A DNA stretch of 59,820 nt from the NCBI GenBank assembly GCA_903911905.1, contig CAIWFK010000790.1:1-59820 (forward strand). The letters are read 5' to 3'. Source of the DNA: an uncultured Myxococcales bacterium (GTDB lineage Bacteria; Myxococcota; Myxococcia; Myxococcales; Myxococcaceae). Below, in pieces: positions 22,306-29,906 of this stretch. The notes beneath the pieces were generated by a model. That model was not told the origin of the DNA, did not search any database, and was given only the letters and a program-made list of their open reading frames with translations. A program made the translations under genes and the position numbers. Within the stretch, counting starts at the first letter, position 1. Every line of letters starts with the position of its first letter.

Positions 22306-23265
22306 TCAGGTCAGGTTCGGAAAGACGCGTGACACCTTGGCGCGCAGGTATTCGCCGTAGGTGCCTTCGAGGGTGTGCACGCTGGCGCGATCCCAGCGCT
22401 CGGCGGCGTCCTGCTCGGCGGGGCGCACGCTGACGCCAGGCAGGGGCTGCACGCGCGCGTCGAACGAGGGGTCGAAGAAGTACGGCCACGAATGGCGAGG
22501 TCGGCCCGAAGCGTTGCGTACGCGGTGAGGCGTCGAGCGGTAGCGACCGCCCGTCATGCGGTCGAGCATGTCGCCCAGGTTGCACACGAAGGTGCCGGGA
22601 ATCGGCGTGGCCTCGACCCAGCCCTGCGGCGTCTTCACCTCGAGCCCGCCGCAGTCGTCCTGCTTGAGCAGCGTCAGCAGACCGTAGTCGGTGTGCTCGC
22701 CCACGCCCCAGCGCTCGCGCTCGGCGTCGCGGGGCGGCGGGTAGTGGAAGATGCGGAAGAGCGAGAGCGGGTCGCGGGTGAGCGAGGTCTCGAAGTGGGT
22801 GCGCGGCAAGCCGAGGCTGGCGGCCAGCCCCTGCATCACTCGTGCAGCGAGGCGGCGCTGCGCCGAGATCCAGTCCAGCACCACCGCTCGCAGCCCGGGG
22901 AGTTCCTGCGGGAAGAGGTTCCGGCCGTGCATCGGTAGACGGGCCCGCACTCGCGGGTCGTCGTCACCCAGTTCGTCGCCGAAGTAGACGCCTTCCTTCA
23001 CGTCGGGCACACCGCTGGTGAGCTCTCCACCAAGGGGAAACCAGCCGCGCCAGGCGAGGCCGCCACGGGGCATCGAGATGCGCTCGAGGGCCTCCGTGGG
23101 CAGCGCGAAGAGTTGGTGGGTGAGCTCTTCGAGCCTGGTCTCGAGCGCGCGGTCGACGCCGTGGTTGGTGATGAAGAAGAAGCCGTGCGTCTGGCAGGCG
23201 TGGCGAAGGGCGCTGACCTCCCGGTCACCGAGGAGCGCTTCGACGTCGATGACGGGCAGGGCCAT
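22306..23265 (-). CDS. 2-oxoglutarate / Fe(II) oxygenase, isopenicillin N synthase-like
   Basis: 319-residue member of the non-haem iron oxygenase family that includes isopenicillin N synthase and plant 2OG dioxygenases. The N-terminal DIOX_N-type region reads LPVIDVEALL...THGFFFITNHGV. The iron triad is visible: HTDYGLLTLL (His and Asp) and STPHRV (second His), followed by RHSWPYFFDP where the 2OG-binding Arg-x-Ser is usual. Start ATG 23265 fits the family N-terminus. It is cytosolic and the substrate is unknown. Divergent from the small membrane protein at 23324. Confidence 0.88.
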   Translation of the reverse strand: MALPVIDVEALLGDREVSALRHACQTHGFFFITNHGVDRALETRLEELTHQLFALPTEALERISMPRGGLAWRGWFPLGGELTSGVPDVKEGVYFGDELGDDDPRVRARLPMHGRNLFPQELPGLRAVVLDWISAQRRLAARVMQGLAASLGLPRTHFETSLTRDPLSLFRIFHYPPPRDAERERWGVGEHTDYGLLTLLKQDDCGGLEVKTPQGWVEATPIPGTFVCNLGDMLDRMTGGRYRSTPHRVRNASGRPRHSWPYFFDPSFDARVQPLPGVSVRPAEQDAAERWDRASVHTLEGTYGEYLRAKVSRVFPNLT

Positions 23266-23323
23266 GCAAGCCGGAGTGTGCCACGGCGTGACGCGCGCGG
23301 TGAGGACCTGCGATGCTGCAGCC

Positions 23324-23633
23324 ATGATGGTGGGCGTGCTGGCGTCGTGCGATGGGTCGGGGCCGACGTTCGCCTTGCTGTATCGGCAGGCCGTTGCACG
23401 AGGCCTGGTGTTTGGCTGGGTGCTGCTGGTCCTCTCTTTGGTGCTCGTGGTGTTCGGCATCTCCGTGGCGGGCGCTCGGCGGCGAGTGCTCGCGGCCGTG
23501 CTCGCTCGCGGTCGTCATCGAGGCGCGGCTTGCCTGGCTGACAGGTCGGCTGGGTGCGTTCGGTGAGTTCGCTCACGCCAGTCAAGTGGTGGAGATGGCG
23601 CTCGTTGGAGTGAAGGAGGCCCCCGAGCCGTGA
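23324..23633 (+). pseudogene. Small membrane protein, apparent frameshift
   Basis: From ATG 23324 a short product begins with about 23 polar residues, then a strong hydrophobic helix (GLVFGWVLLVLSLVLVVFGI), then RRRVLAAVL. Just after this (near 23505-23515) the first frame turns into Arg/Cys-rich junk, while another frame continues sensibly as LAVVIEARLAWLTGRLGAF to TGA 23633. One inserted base or two deleted bases would join them into a protein of about 102 residues with two hydrophobic segments. No family is recognised, so both the gene and the frameshift are tentative. Confidence 0.4.
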
Positions 23634-23654
23634 TGACCGGTTGAGTGGCTCCGC

Positions 23655-23704
23655 GTGACCGATTTCGTTATGACCCGAAAGTTAATTTCGGTCATTTCGA
23701 TCAC
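23655..23704. promoter_or_regulatory. Nested inverted repeats, candidate operator
   Basis: AT-richer patch upstream of the 23722 gene with two dyads. The inner one pairs TGACCCGAAA (23671-23680) with TTTCGGTCA (23686-23694), one bulged G. The outer one pairs GTGACCGA (23655-23662) with TCGATCAC (23697-23704), one mismatch. The two dyads share the TGACC/CGA core. Likely a repressor or activator site for the small membrane protein gene; the regulator is unknown. Confidence 0.5.
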
Positions 23705-23721
23705 CACGAGAAGGAGCACCC

Positions 23722-24102
23722 ATGACGGAGCAGAAGCGACCGAGAGCGGCCACGTCGGTCCTGGTGTTCGGCCTGTACATGCTGGGACAGGGAGCGGCGC
23801 TGCTGGTGGCGCCGAACGTGTTGCTGGGGCTGCTCGGGTTCGCGCCGGCCCTCGACGTGTGGGCGCGGGTCACTGGCATCGCCCTGATGGTGCTGGGGCT
23901 GTATTACGTGGCGGCCTCGCGTGGAGAATGGACCCCGTTCTTCCGGCTGACGGTGGTCGGCCGTACCTTCCAGTTCGTCGCGTTCGGCGGGCTGGTGCTG
24001 GCGGGCCTCGCGCCGTTGGGATTGCTTGCGACCTCCGGGTTGGAGCTGTGCTCCGGGGTGTGGACCTTCCTGGCCTTGCGTCGTGATGCTCGAACCGGCT
24101 GA
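23722..24102 (+). CDS. Four-helix small integral membrane protein
   Basis: 126 residues with a strong ribosome site (AAGGAG, 9 bases before ATG 23722). Four hydrophobic segments alternate with short loops: SVLVFGLYMLGQGAALLV, VTGIALMVLGLYYVAA, FQFVAFGGLVLAGLA and GLLATSGLELCSGVWTFLA. This topology resembles small DoxX-like or DUF4345-like membrane proteins, but no diagnostic motif lets me choose. It is preceded by the nested inverted repeats at 23655-23704, so it is likely specifically regulated. Confidence 0.75.
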   Translation: MTEQKRPRAATSVLVFGLYMLGQGAALLVAPNVLLGLLGFAPALDVWARVTGIALMVLGLYYVAASRGEWTPFFRLTVVGRTFQFVAFGGLVLAGLAPLGLLATSGLELCSGVWTFLALRRDARTG

Positions 24103-24141
24103 ACCGGAACGGCCAGCTGTGGCACGGTGTCGGTCGACTCG

Positions 24142-24903
24142 ATGGTTCCCTCGCTCCTCCTCCTCGCACTGACGGTGTGGCCCGAGCCCGGCTCGGTGGT
24201 GCAGGCGCCCGTTCCAGTCATCGCGAAGAAGGCGAAGAAGCTGCGGGTGGTGGTCGACGCCGGCCATGGCGCGCCCAACAACGACGGCAACCACGGCTGC
24301 TTCTGCCAGGCGGAAATGGACCACACCTGGCTCATCGCGCAGCACCTGGGCTTCGTGCTCTCGGACCTCGGCGGCTTCGAGGTGATGTTCACGCGCACCG
24401 GCGAAGGTCGCCCCACCTACCAGTCGCGCATGGCGGCGGCCGAGGCGTGGAAGCCCGACGTCATCGTGAGCCTCCATTCCGACGCGCGCGGCGAGGCCAC
24501 GACGTGGAAGCCCTTCGACGACGAGCGCGAATGTGCGCGCAACCCGAACGAGCCCGGCTTCGCGGTGCTCTGGAGCGACGTGGCAGAGGCCCCAGTGGTG
24601 GCAAAGCGCGCGAAGCTGGGCCGCAGCGTGGGACAACGGCTGCGCGAGGCGGGCTTTCGCGCGTACACCGGCGAGAACTACGGCGCGCTCTACAAGCAGG
24701 ACACCGACGAGCCTTCGGGGTGGATCGACATTCGCCCGCCGAAGACGAGCGTGTACTTCCTGAAGGCCTCGAGCGTGCCGACCGTCATCATCGAGACGCA
24801 CCACGCGCTCGACCCGGCGGAGGTCGCCCGGTGGGACGAGCTGAAGACCGCCGACGCCTTCGCGCTCGCCGTCGCCCAGGGGCTGCTCGACGCCGCCAAG
24901 TGA
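24142..24903 (+). CDS. N-acetylmuramoyl-L-alanine amidase (Amidase_3)
   Basis: Zinc amidase that cleaves the amide bond between N-acetylmuramic acid and the stem peptide of peptidoglycan. 253 residues from ATG 24142, which gives a signal peptide (MVPSLLLLALTVWPEPGSVV). Zinc and catalytic motifs: VVDAGHGAPNNDGNHGC (first His), a Glu in QAEMDHTW, VSLHSDAR (second His) and IIETHHAL (catalytic Glu). An open GTG at 24127 would add five residues without improving the signal peptide. Periplasmic. An insertion with two Cys (GNHGCFCQAE) is uncommon. Confidence 0.9.
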   Translation: MVPSLLLLALTVWPEPGSVVQAPVPVIAKKAKKLRVVVDAGHGAPNNDGNHGCFCQAEMDHTWLIAQHLGFVLSDLGGFEVMFTRTGEGRPTYQSRMAAAEAWKPDVIVSLHSDARGEATTWKPFDDERECARNPNEPGFAVLWSDVAEAPVVAKRAKLGRSVGQRLREAGFRAYTGENYGALYKQDTDEPSGWIDIRPPKTSVYFLKASSVPTVIIETHHALDPAEVARWDELKTADAFALAVAQGLLDAAK

Positions 24904-24955
24904 GCGGAAAGTCAGGCACAGCAGCCCGATAGATCGAATTTTCCGACCGCCCGTT

Positions 24956-24982
24956 TGTTCCAGCACCTCTTTCGCTGGAGCA
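24956..24982 (+). promoter_or_regulatory. 5' leader hairpin covering the ribosome binding site
   Basis: TGTTCCAGC (24956-24964) pairs with GCTGGAGCA (24974-24982) except for one G-T position, with a 9-base loop. The GGAG ribosome site (24977-24980) of the VWA gene lies inside the 3' arm, 9 bases before ATG 24989. This could limit translation initiation. Confidence 0.45.
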
Positions 24983-24988
24983 CACACC

Positions 24989-26125
24989 ATGAAGCGTCTC
25001 ATGCGCGGTTTGATGGCAGCCTCGGTCCTCTCGTCGGCGGCGTTCGCCAATTCCCCTCCTGCCAACGTCACCGTGCCGGTCGCGGTCGACCAGCAGAAGA
25101 AGGCCGAGCGCCCGGTGCTCGACGTGGTCTTCGCGCTCGACACCACCGGCTCGATGGGTGGGCTGCTCGAGGGCGCGAAGCAGAAGATCTGGTCCATCGC
25201 CTCGCGCATGGCCGCGGGCACCCCGACGCCTCGCGTGCGTGTCGGCCTGGTGGCCTACCGCGACCTCGGCGACGCCTACGTCACGCAGGTCTACGGCCTG
25301 AGCGAAGACCTCGACACGGTCTACAAGAACCTGAGCGCCTTCCGCGCCGAGGGTGGCGGTGACGGCCCCGAAGCGGTGCAGACCGCCCTCGCCGACGCCG
25401 TCGACAAGATGCAGTGGAGCGACAGCCCGCGCGCCGCGAAGATGATTTTCGTGGTCGGCGACGCCCCCGCGCACGACCAGGACCTGACGACCTTCACCGC
25501 CGCCAGCAAGCGCGCCATCTCGAAGGGCATCGTGGTCAACACCATTCGCTGCGGCGGTGACGCGACGGCCGAAGCGCAGTTCCGCAAGGTCGCCCTGCTC
25601 GCCGATGGCCGCTTCGACACCATCGACCAGGGCGGCGGCGTGGTCGCCATCGCGACGCCGTACGACACCGAACTCGCCAAGCTGAACAGCAAGGTGATGG
25701 ACACCGCCATCTACGCCGGCAAGCGCGAGGCCCAGGCCGCCGGTGAATCGCGCCGCATGGAAGCCAAGGCCATGGCCGCTCCCGCCGCGGCCGACCGCCT
25801 GGGGTACATGAGCAAGGCGCACGGTGACTCGTCGGGTGCCGGGGCGGTGGGCGCGGTCGACCTCGCGGCCACTCCCGAGTCGATTGCCTCGCTCAAGGAA
25901 GAGGAGCTGCCGGCGACGATGCAGAAGATGAAGCCCGCCGAGCGCGTGGAGTTCGCGAAGAAGAACCAGGCCGAGCGCCAGGCCCTCGAGAAGCAGATTT
26001 CCGAGCTCTCGAAGAAGCGCGACGAGTTCATGGCCAGCAAGGTCGCCGAGAAGAAGGACTCGTTCGACAACCGCGTGTTCGAGTCGGTGAAGACCAGCGC
26101 GAAGAAGGCCGGCGTCGCGTACTGA
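24989..26125 (+). CDS. Secreted von Willebrand factor A domain protein
   Basis: 378 residues. The signal peptide (LMRGLMAASVLSSAAFA) is followed by a VWA domain with the metal site DTTGSMGG (about residue 52; D-x-T/S-G-S form), a later Gly-rich GGGDGPEAVQTAL (third ligand region) and FVVGDAPAHD. The C-terminal third (about 290-378) is a Lys/Glu-rich helix likely to form a coiled coil (KKNQAERQALEKQISELSKK). Likely periplasmic, mediating metal-dependent protein interaction. A hairpin masks its ribosome site and a good terminator follows, so it is probably monocistronic. Confidence 0.88.
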   Translation: MKRLMRGLMAASVLSSAAFANSPPANVTVPVAVDQQKKAERPVLDVVFALDTTGSMGGLLEGAKQKIWSIASRMAAGTPTPRVRVGLVAYRDLGDAYVTQVYGLSEDLDTVYKNLSAFRAEGGGDGPEAVQTALADAVDKMQWSDSPRAAKMIFVVGDAPAHDQDLTTFTAASKRAISKGIVVNTIRCGGDATAEAQFRKVALLADGRFDTIDQGGGVVAIATPYDTELAKLNSKVMDTAIYAGKREAQAAGESRRMEAKAMAAPAAADRLGYMSKAHGDSSGAGAVGAVDLAATPESIASLKEEELPATMQKMKPAERVEFAKKNQAERQALEKQISELSKKRDEFMASKVAEKKDSFDNRVFESVKTSAKKAGVAY

Positions 26126-26150
26126 CACGGTCGACCGTTCCGTGCCCGAT

Positions 26151-26190
26151 GGCGGAGTCCCTTCTTCGGGGGCTCCGCCTTCGTCGTTTG
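26151..26190 (+). terminator. Rho-independent-like terminator after the VWA gene
   Basis: GGCGGAGTCCC (26151-26161) pairs with GGGGGCTCCGCC (26168-26179) over about 10 bp, with a TTCTTC loop and one G-T pair, then a T-rich TTCGTCGTTTG. It lies 26 bases after the VWA stop. Confidence 0.6.
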
Positions 26191-26222
26191 GTCGCGGTCG
26201 CGCTTCGGGCATAACGCGCGCC

Positions 26223-26747
26223 ATGAGCCAGTGGCTGGTGCTCGTGCTGGGCACCTTCGTGCAGCACCCGACGTGGAATGACCGCTCGTTGCTCTTCGGC
26301 ACGCCCGTCGAGCGTGACGGGCTGCACCTGCAGGTGGTGGTCGGGCTGGGAGGAGGTCTCGACAACGAGGGCTTCTTCCACGCGCTCGAGGTGGGCAAGA
26401 CCTTCGAGAACGGGCTGACCGTGGCGCTGCTGCAGGCCGGGGTTCAGAACCGGGGCGTGCTGGGGCCGGACCGCGGGCCTGATTTTCTGGGCGGCTGGTT
26501 CGCCGAGCTCAAGGTGCCGGTGCTCGTTCCCGAGCTCGAGCTCAAGGTCGCGGCGGGTGTGGGCGGGCTGGTCGACGAATGGCGCGGCGTGCACCTCATT
26601 CCCGGGTTTGGCTGGGCGTACGGCGTCGACCTGCACGTGCCCTTCATCGCCAGCTCGGGCGCGACCCTGGGGCTCACCTTTCTTCATGCGCTGGTACCGG
26701 CCCACGTCTTCACCGTGGGCGTGGGCGTCGGCTACACGTTCTTCTGA
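26223..26747 (+). CDS. Hypothetical exported/outer-membrane protein
   Basis: 174 residues from ATG 26223. The N-terminus (MSQWLVLVLGTFVQHP) is hydrophobic but short, with no clear cleavage site. The body has alternating amphipathic strands and Gly-rich turns (LQVVVGLGGGLDNEGFFHA, ELELKVAAGVGGLV, VFTVGVGVGYTFF) and ends in Phe, which fits a small outer-membrane barrel. The stop overlaps the next start (TGATG), pointing to an operon with the GH5 lipoprotein. No family recognised. Confidence 0.65.
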   Translation: MSQWLVLVLGTFVQHPTWNDRSLLFGTPVERDGLHLQVVVGLGGGLDNEGFFHALEVGKTFENGLTVALLQAGVQNRGVLGPDRGPDFLGGWFAELKVPVLVPELELKVAAGVGGLVDEWRGVHLIPGFGWAYGVDLHVPFIASSGATLGLTFLHALVPAHVFTVGVGVGYTFF

Positions 26748-28144
26748 TGCGGGTGCTCAGGTTCCGTCACCTCGCGCTGTTGAGTCTGCTCACCGCCTGC
26801 CAGCCGACGCGCTCGCCGCCGTCGTTCGCGGCCTGCCAGAACGCCGTCGACGAGCCCTCGACGCCGGCGCCCGCGCCGCTCCACACCGACGGTGCGTTCT
26901 TCAAGGACCAGGCGGGCCGCGTGGTGTTGCTGCGCGGCGTGAACGTGGCCGGCAACGCCAAGGTGCCGCCCTTTCGCGCGTTGCGCTCGGCCGCCGACCT
27001 CGACCCCTTGCCCGGCTGGGGCCTCAACACCCTGCGGCTGCTCTTCACCTGGGAAGCGTTCGAGCCACAGCCGTGCGCGTACGACGAGGACTACCTGAGC
27101 TCCATCGAGCAACAGGTGAGCTGGGCGGAAGCGCGCGGCCTGTACGTCTTCGTCGACTTCCACCAGGACGGGTATTCGCGCTTCTCGCTGGGCGGCTGCG
27201 GCGAAGGGTTCCCCGAGTGGGCGGTGCTCTCGTCACTGGCCACGCATGCGCCCGACAACGGGCCGCGCTGTGATGGCTGGGGTGTGAAGCTGACCTTCGA
27301 CGGGCCGAACCTCGACGTGTGGCGCGGCTTCCACCGCGACACCGAGGGTGCGCGCACCCGCTACCTGGCGATGGTGGGCCGGGTGGCGGCGCGGTTGTCG
27401 AAGCACGCCAACGTCATCGGCTACGAGCTCATCAACGAGCCGTGGGGCCAGACGTGGGAACTGCACGACCTGTTCGAAGACGTGGGCGCCGCGCTGCGAG
27501 CCCAGGACCCGAATCGAATGCTCTTCGTGCCGGCGCACGCGTTGGGGCTGGTCGCGCCGCGGGTCAGCTTCGAGAACATCGTGCACGCGCCGCACTATTA
27601 CGACAACGGGGTGTACCTCTCGAAGGCGTGGGCGAAGGGCGGCGTCGGCGTGGCGCTCGAGCCCATGCGGCAGGTCTCGGTGACCTGGGGCAGCCCGATG
27701 CTGCTGGGGGAATTCGGGGCCAACGAGGGCTCGAAGGACGAGGCGGCGTACCTCGAGGCCATCTCCACCTGGCTCGACGCGCACTTCGTCTCGGCGACGC
27801 AGTGGAATTACACGCCGGGGTGGGACCCGGTCGCGAAGGACGGCTTTGACGCCGAGGACTACAGCATCGTCGACGACCACCTCGCGCTGCGCAGCGGCCT
27901 CTTCGTGCCTCGGCCGTACCCCCAGAAGACGGCCGGCCTGCCGGTGACCTTCGCCCGCTCGGCGAGCGGCTTCACCTATTCGTGGAACCACGACCCCACG
28001 CTCGGTGCGACCGAGGTGTTCGTGCTCGACGGCCAGCAGGTCGTCAGCCAGAGCGGGGTGCCGGTCGACTGCGTGCGCGCCGGGTCGGTGCTCTCGTGTA
28101 CGGGTGCCACCGCGGGCGTCGCCACCATCACGGTCAGCAGGTGA
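26747..28144 (+). CDS. Glycoside hydrolase family 5-type lipoprotein (endoglycoceramidase-like)
   Basis: 465 residues with lipobox LLSLLTAC (Cys near residue 18). Clan GH-A barrel with both catalytic glutamates: YELINEPWG (acid/base, about residue 230) and LLGEFGANEG (nucleophile, about 325). Upstream VLLRGVNVAGNAK, the FVDFHQDGYS strand and HAPHYYD support GH5, and the arrangement resembles endoglycoceramidase-like members (inference). The C-terminal ~85 residues form a beta domain (FTYSWNHDPTLGATEVFVL). It would hydrolyse an outside glycan or glycolipid. It overlaps the preceding gene by one base. Confidence 0.88.
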   Translation: MRVLRFRHLALLSLLTACQPTRSPPSFAACQNAVDEPSTPAPAPLHTDGAFFKDQAGRVVLLRGVNVAGNAKVPPFRALRSAADLDPLPGWGLNTLRLLFTWEAFEPQPCAYDEDYLSSIEQQVSWAEARGLYVFVDFHQDGYSRFSLGGCGEGFPEWAVLSSLATHAPDNGPRCDGWGVKLTFDGPNLDVWRGFHRDTEGARTRYLAMVGRVAARLSKHANVIGYELINEPWGQTWELHDLFEDVGAALRAQDPNRMLFVPAHALGLVAPRVSFENIVHAPHYYDNGVYLSKAWAKGGVGVALEPMRQVSVTWGSPMLLGEFGANEGSKDEAAYLEAISTWLDAHFVSATQWNYTPGWDPVAKDGFDAEDYSIVDDHLALRSGLFVPRPYPQKTAGLPVTFARSASGFTYSWNHDPTLGATEVFVLDGQQVVSQSGVPVDCVRAGSVLSCTGATAGVATITVSR

Positions 28145-28263
28145 CCGAATCAGGTGCTGACCAGGGAAGTCGTTCCCGCCCGGGGCCTTTCCTGCATGAG
28201 CGCCCGATGAGGCGCGGGACCGCGACTTGACATGCGCGCGCCGAGCCACCATTTCGCTGCCCC

Positions 28264-29115
28264 ATGGCGCTTCGCTTCGCAGTTGTCGTGGCCGTGCTCT
28301 CGTTGATGGCGTGCAACACTTCCCGGCTGGTGCACGTGCCGCCGACGGCGAACGCGCCCGGCGTCGACGAGCTGATGCCCGACCCCGACCAGGTCTTCAA
28401 GTCGGGGCGCTTCTCGCCTGACGGCGGGCAAATCGCCTTCCACGCGCTCATCGGCGGCACGCGCGACGTGGTGGGCGTGATGAACCGCGACGGCACCGAC
28501 CTCAAGCAGTTGACCGACAGCCACAGCACCACCACCTCGGTGGCCTGGGCGCCCGACGGCACCTTCATCTAGTTCACCTCGGACCAGGGCATCGACGAGG
28601 TGGCTCCCACGGGAGGCGCGGTGACCCACGTCACCGACGCGCCCAGCGCCACCGAGCTCGACGTGTCGGCCGACGGCGCCGCGCTGCTCTGGGTGCAGGA
28701 CGGGAGCAACACGCTCACCAGCTTGAAGCGCAACGTGCCCGTGCCCATGGCCACCGTCGAACTGCACCACGGCCGCTCGCCCCGCTTCGACGAGAACGGC
28801 TCGGTGCGTGGGTTCGTGTACATCGGCGACGACGGCCTGGGGCACCACCCGTTGCAGCGCGACATTCTGGGCACCGGCGGCCAGTCGGGCTTCGTCACCA
28901 TGGACCTGGGCGCCTTCCCGTCGGTCTCGGTGCTGGGGCAGAACCTGTACGTGGTCACCACCACCGCCGGCATCGAGAAGGTCGCGCAGGACGGCACCCG
29001 CACCCCCATCAGCGACGAGAAGGCGGCGATGAACGTCGACGCCACCAGAGACGGGCTGCACGTGCTCTACGTGGTCAGCGGCAAGAGTTCGCTGTACGTC
29101 GCCTCGGGCTTCTAA
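28264..29115 (+). pseudogene. TolB-like propeller lipoprotein with in-frame amber stop
   Basis: Lipoprotein signal VVVAVLSLMAC from ATG 28264, then propeller-type repeats: SGRFSPDGGQIAFHAL, MNRDGTDLKQLTD and SVAWAPDGTFI. The frame then meets TAG at 28570-28572 and continues in the same frame as FTSDQGIDEVAPTGG... to TAA 29115. The expected codon there is TAC, since propeller strands usually read I-Y-F-T/S, so one C-to-G change explains it. Without the stop it is a 283-residue protein similar to WD40-like TolB repeats. A perfect TTGACA at 28227-28232 with a poor -10 partner may be its promoter. Mutation, readthrough or base-call error cannot be separated here. Confidence 0.75.
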
Positions 29116-29135
29116 AGGCGAGTAGAACGGTCGGT

Positions 29136-29858
29136 ATGGTCCGACTGCTCGTCTCGTTCGCCCTCGTCCTGTCCTGCAGCGCGCTGGCGAAGCACAAGAA
29201 GCACGACGCCCAGGGCGCCATCGTACTCAACGGGGCGCGCGTCGCCGTGCACTGGACCGACGGCGATTCGTTCAAGGTGAAGGAAGGCGAGTTCAAGGGC
29301 AAGGGCACCCGGCTGGTCGGCTACAATTCGCTCGAGGCCTACGGCCCGGTGCACCAGTGGGGCGAGTGGACCGCGCAGGAACTGTTCGAGATCGCCGAGG
29401 CCAGCGCCGGCATCGCCGCCGCGAAGGAATGGAACTGCGTCACCGACGGCAAGGAAGACGGGTACCACCGCCTGCTGGTCGACTGCCCCGACCTCGCCAT
29501 CGACATGGCGAAGACCGGGTACGGCATGGCGTACGCCGTCGAGGGCACCACCAGCAGGCCCGCGGTGCTCGAAGCGCAGCGTGACGCCCAGCAGAACAAG
29601 CGCGGTATGTGGCGCAAGGGCGTGGTCAAGGGCGTGCTCAGCAGCCTCCATTCGGTGGGCGAAGACGGCAACACCCGCGAGAAGACTGCCTACAACCGCC
29701 TGGTCGACACGCGCACCGGTGCGGCGCTCAAGCACGCGCACAGCCATACCTACGCGACCTGCGAGAAGGTCTGCGAAGAGACCGAGGGCGAGACCTCGTG
29801 CATGGTCTACGTGCCCTTCGCCCTTCGGTACCGCCAGCAGCCCGACTGTCTGCGCTGA
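29136..29858 (+). CDS. Secreted staphylococcal-nuclease-like protein
   Basis: 240 residues with a signal peptide (LLVSFALVLSCSALA). The SNase (thermonuclease) fold is indicated by VHWTDGDSFKV, TRLVGYNSLEAYGP (the Arg plus Asn in place of the usual Asp), DGYHRLLVDC with a candidate catalytic Arg, AKTGYGMAYAV, and EAQRDAQQNKRGMW near the end of the domain. A C-terminal extension (about 170-240) has four Cys and a HAHSHTYATCEKVCEE segment that may bind metal. Likely a periplasmic or extracellular nuclease; replacement of one calcium-site residue makes activity uncertain. Confidence 0.8.
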   Translation: MVRLLVSFALVLSCSALAKHKKHDAQGAIVLNGARVAVHWTDGDSFKVKEGEFKGKGTRLVGYNSLEAYGPVHQWGEWTAQELFEIAEASAGIAAAKEWNCVTDGKEDGYHRLLVDCPDLAIDMAKTGYGMAYAVEGTTSRPAVLEAQRDAQQNKRGMWRKGVVKGVLSSLHSVGEDGNTREKTAYNRLVDTRTGAALKHAHSHTYATCEKVCEETEGETSCMVYVPFALRYRQQPDCLR

Positions 29859-29906
29859 CGCACGCAACACGGGTTTTCGCGGCCGGCATTCGTTACACAC
29901 CGGCCC

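Noticed and set aside
28216-28260. Promoter with perfect TTGACA
   Set aside because: The -35 match is exact (28227-28232) but the sequence 17 bases on (CATTTC) is a poor -10, so it is mentioned only with the gene.
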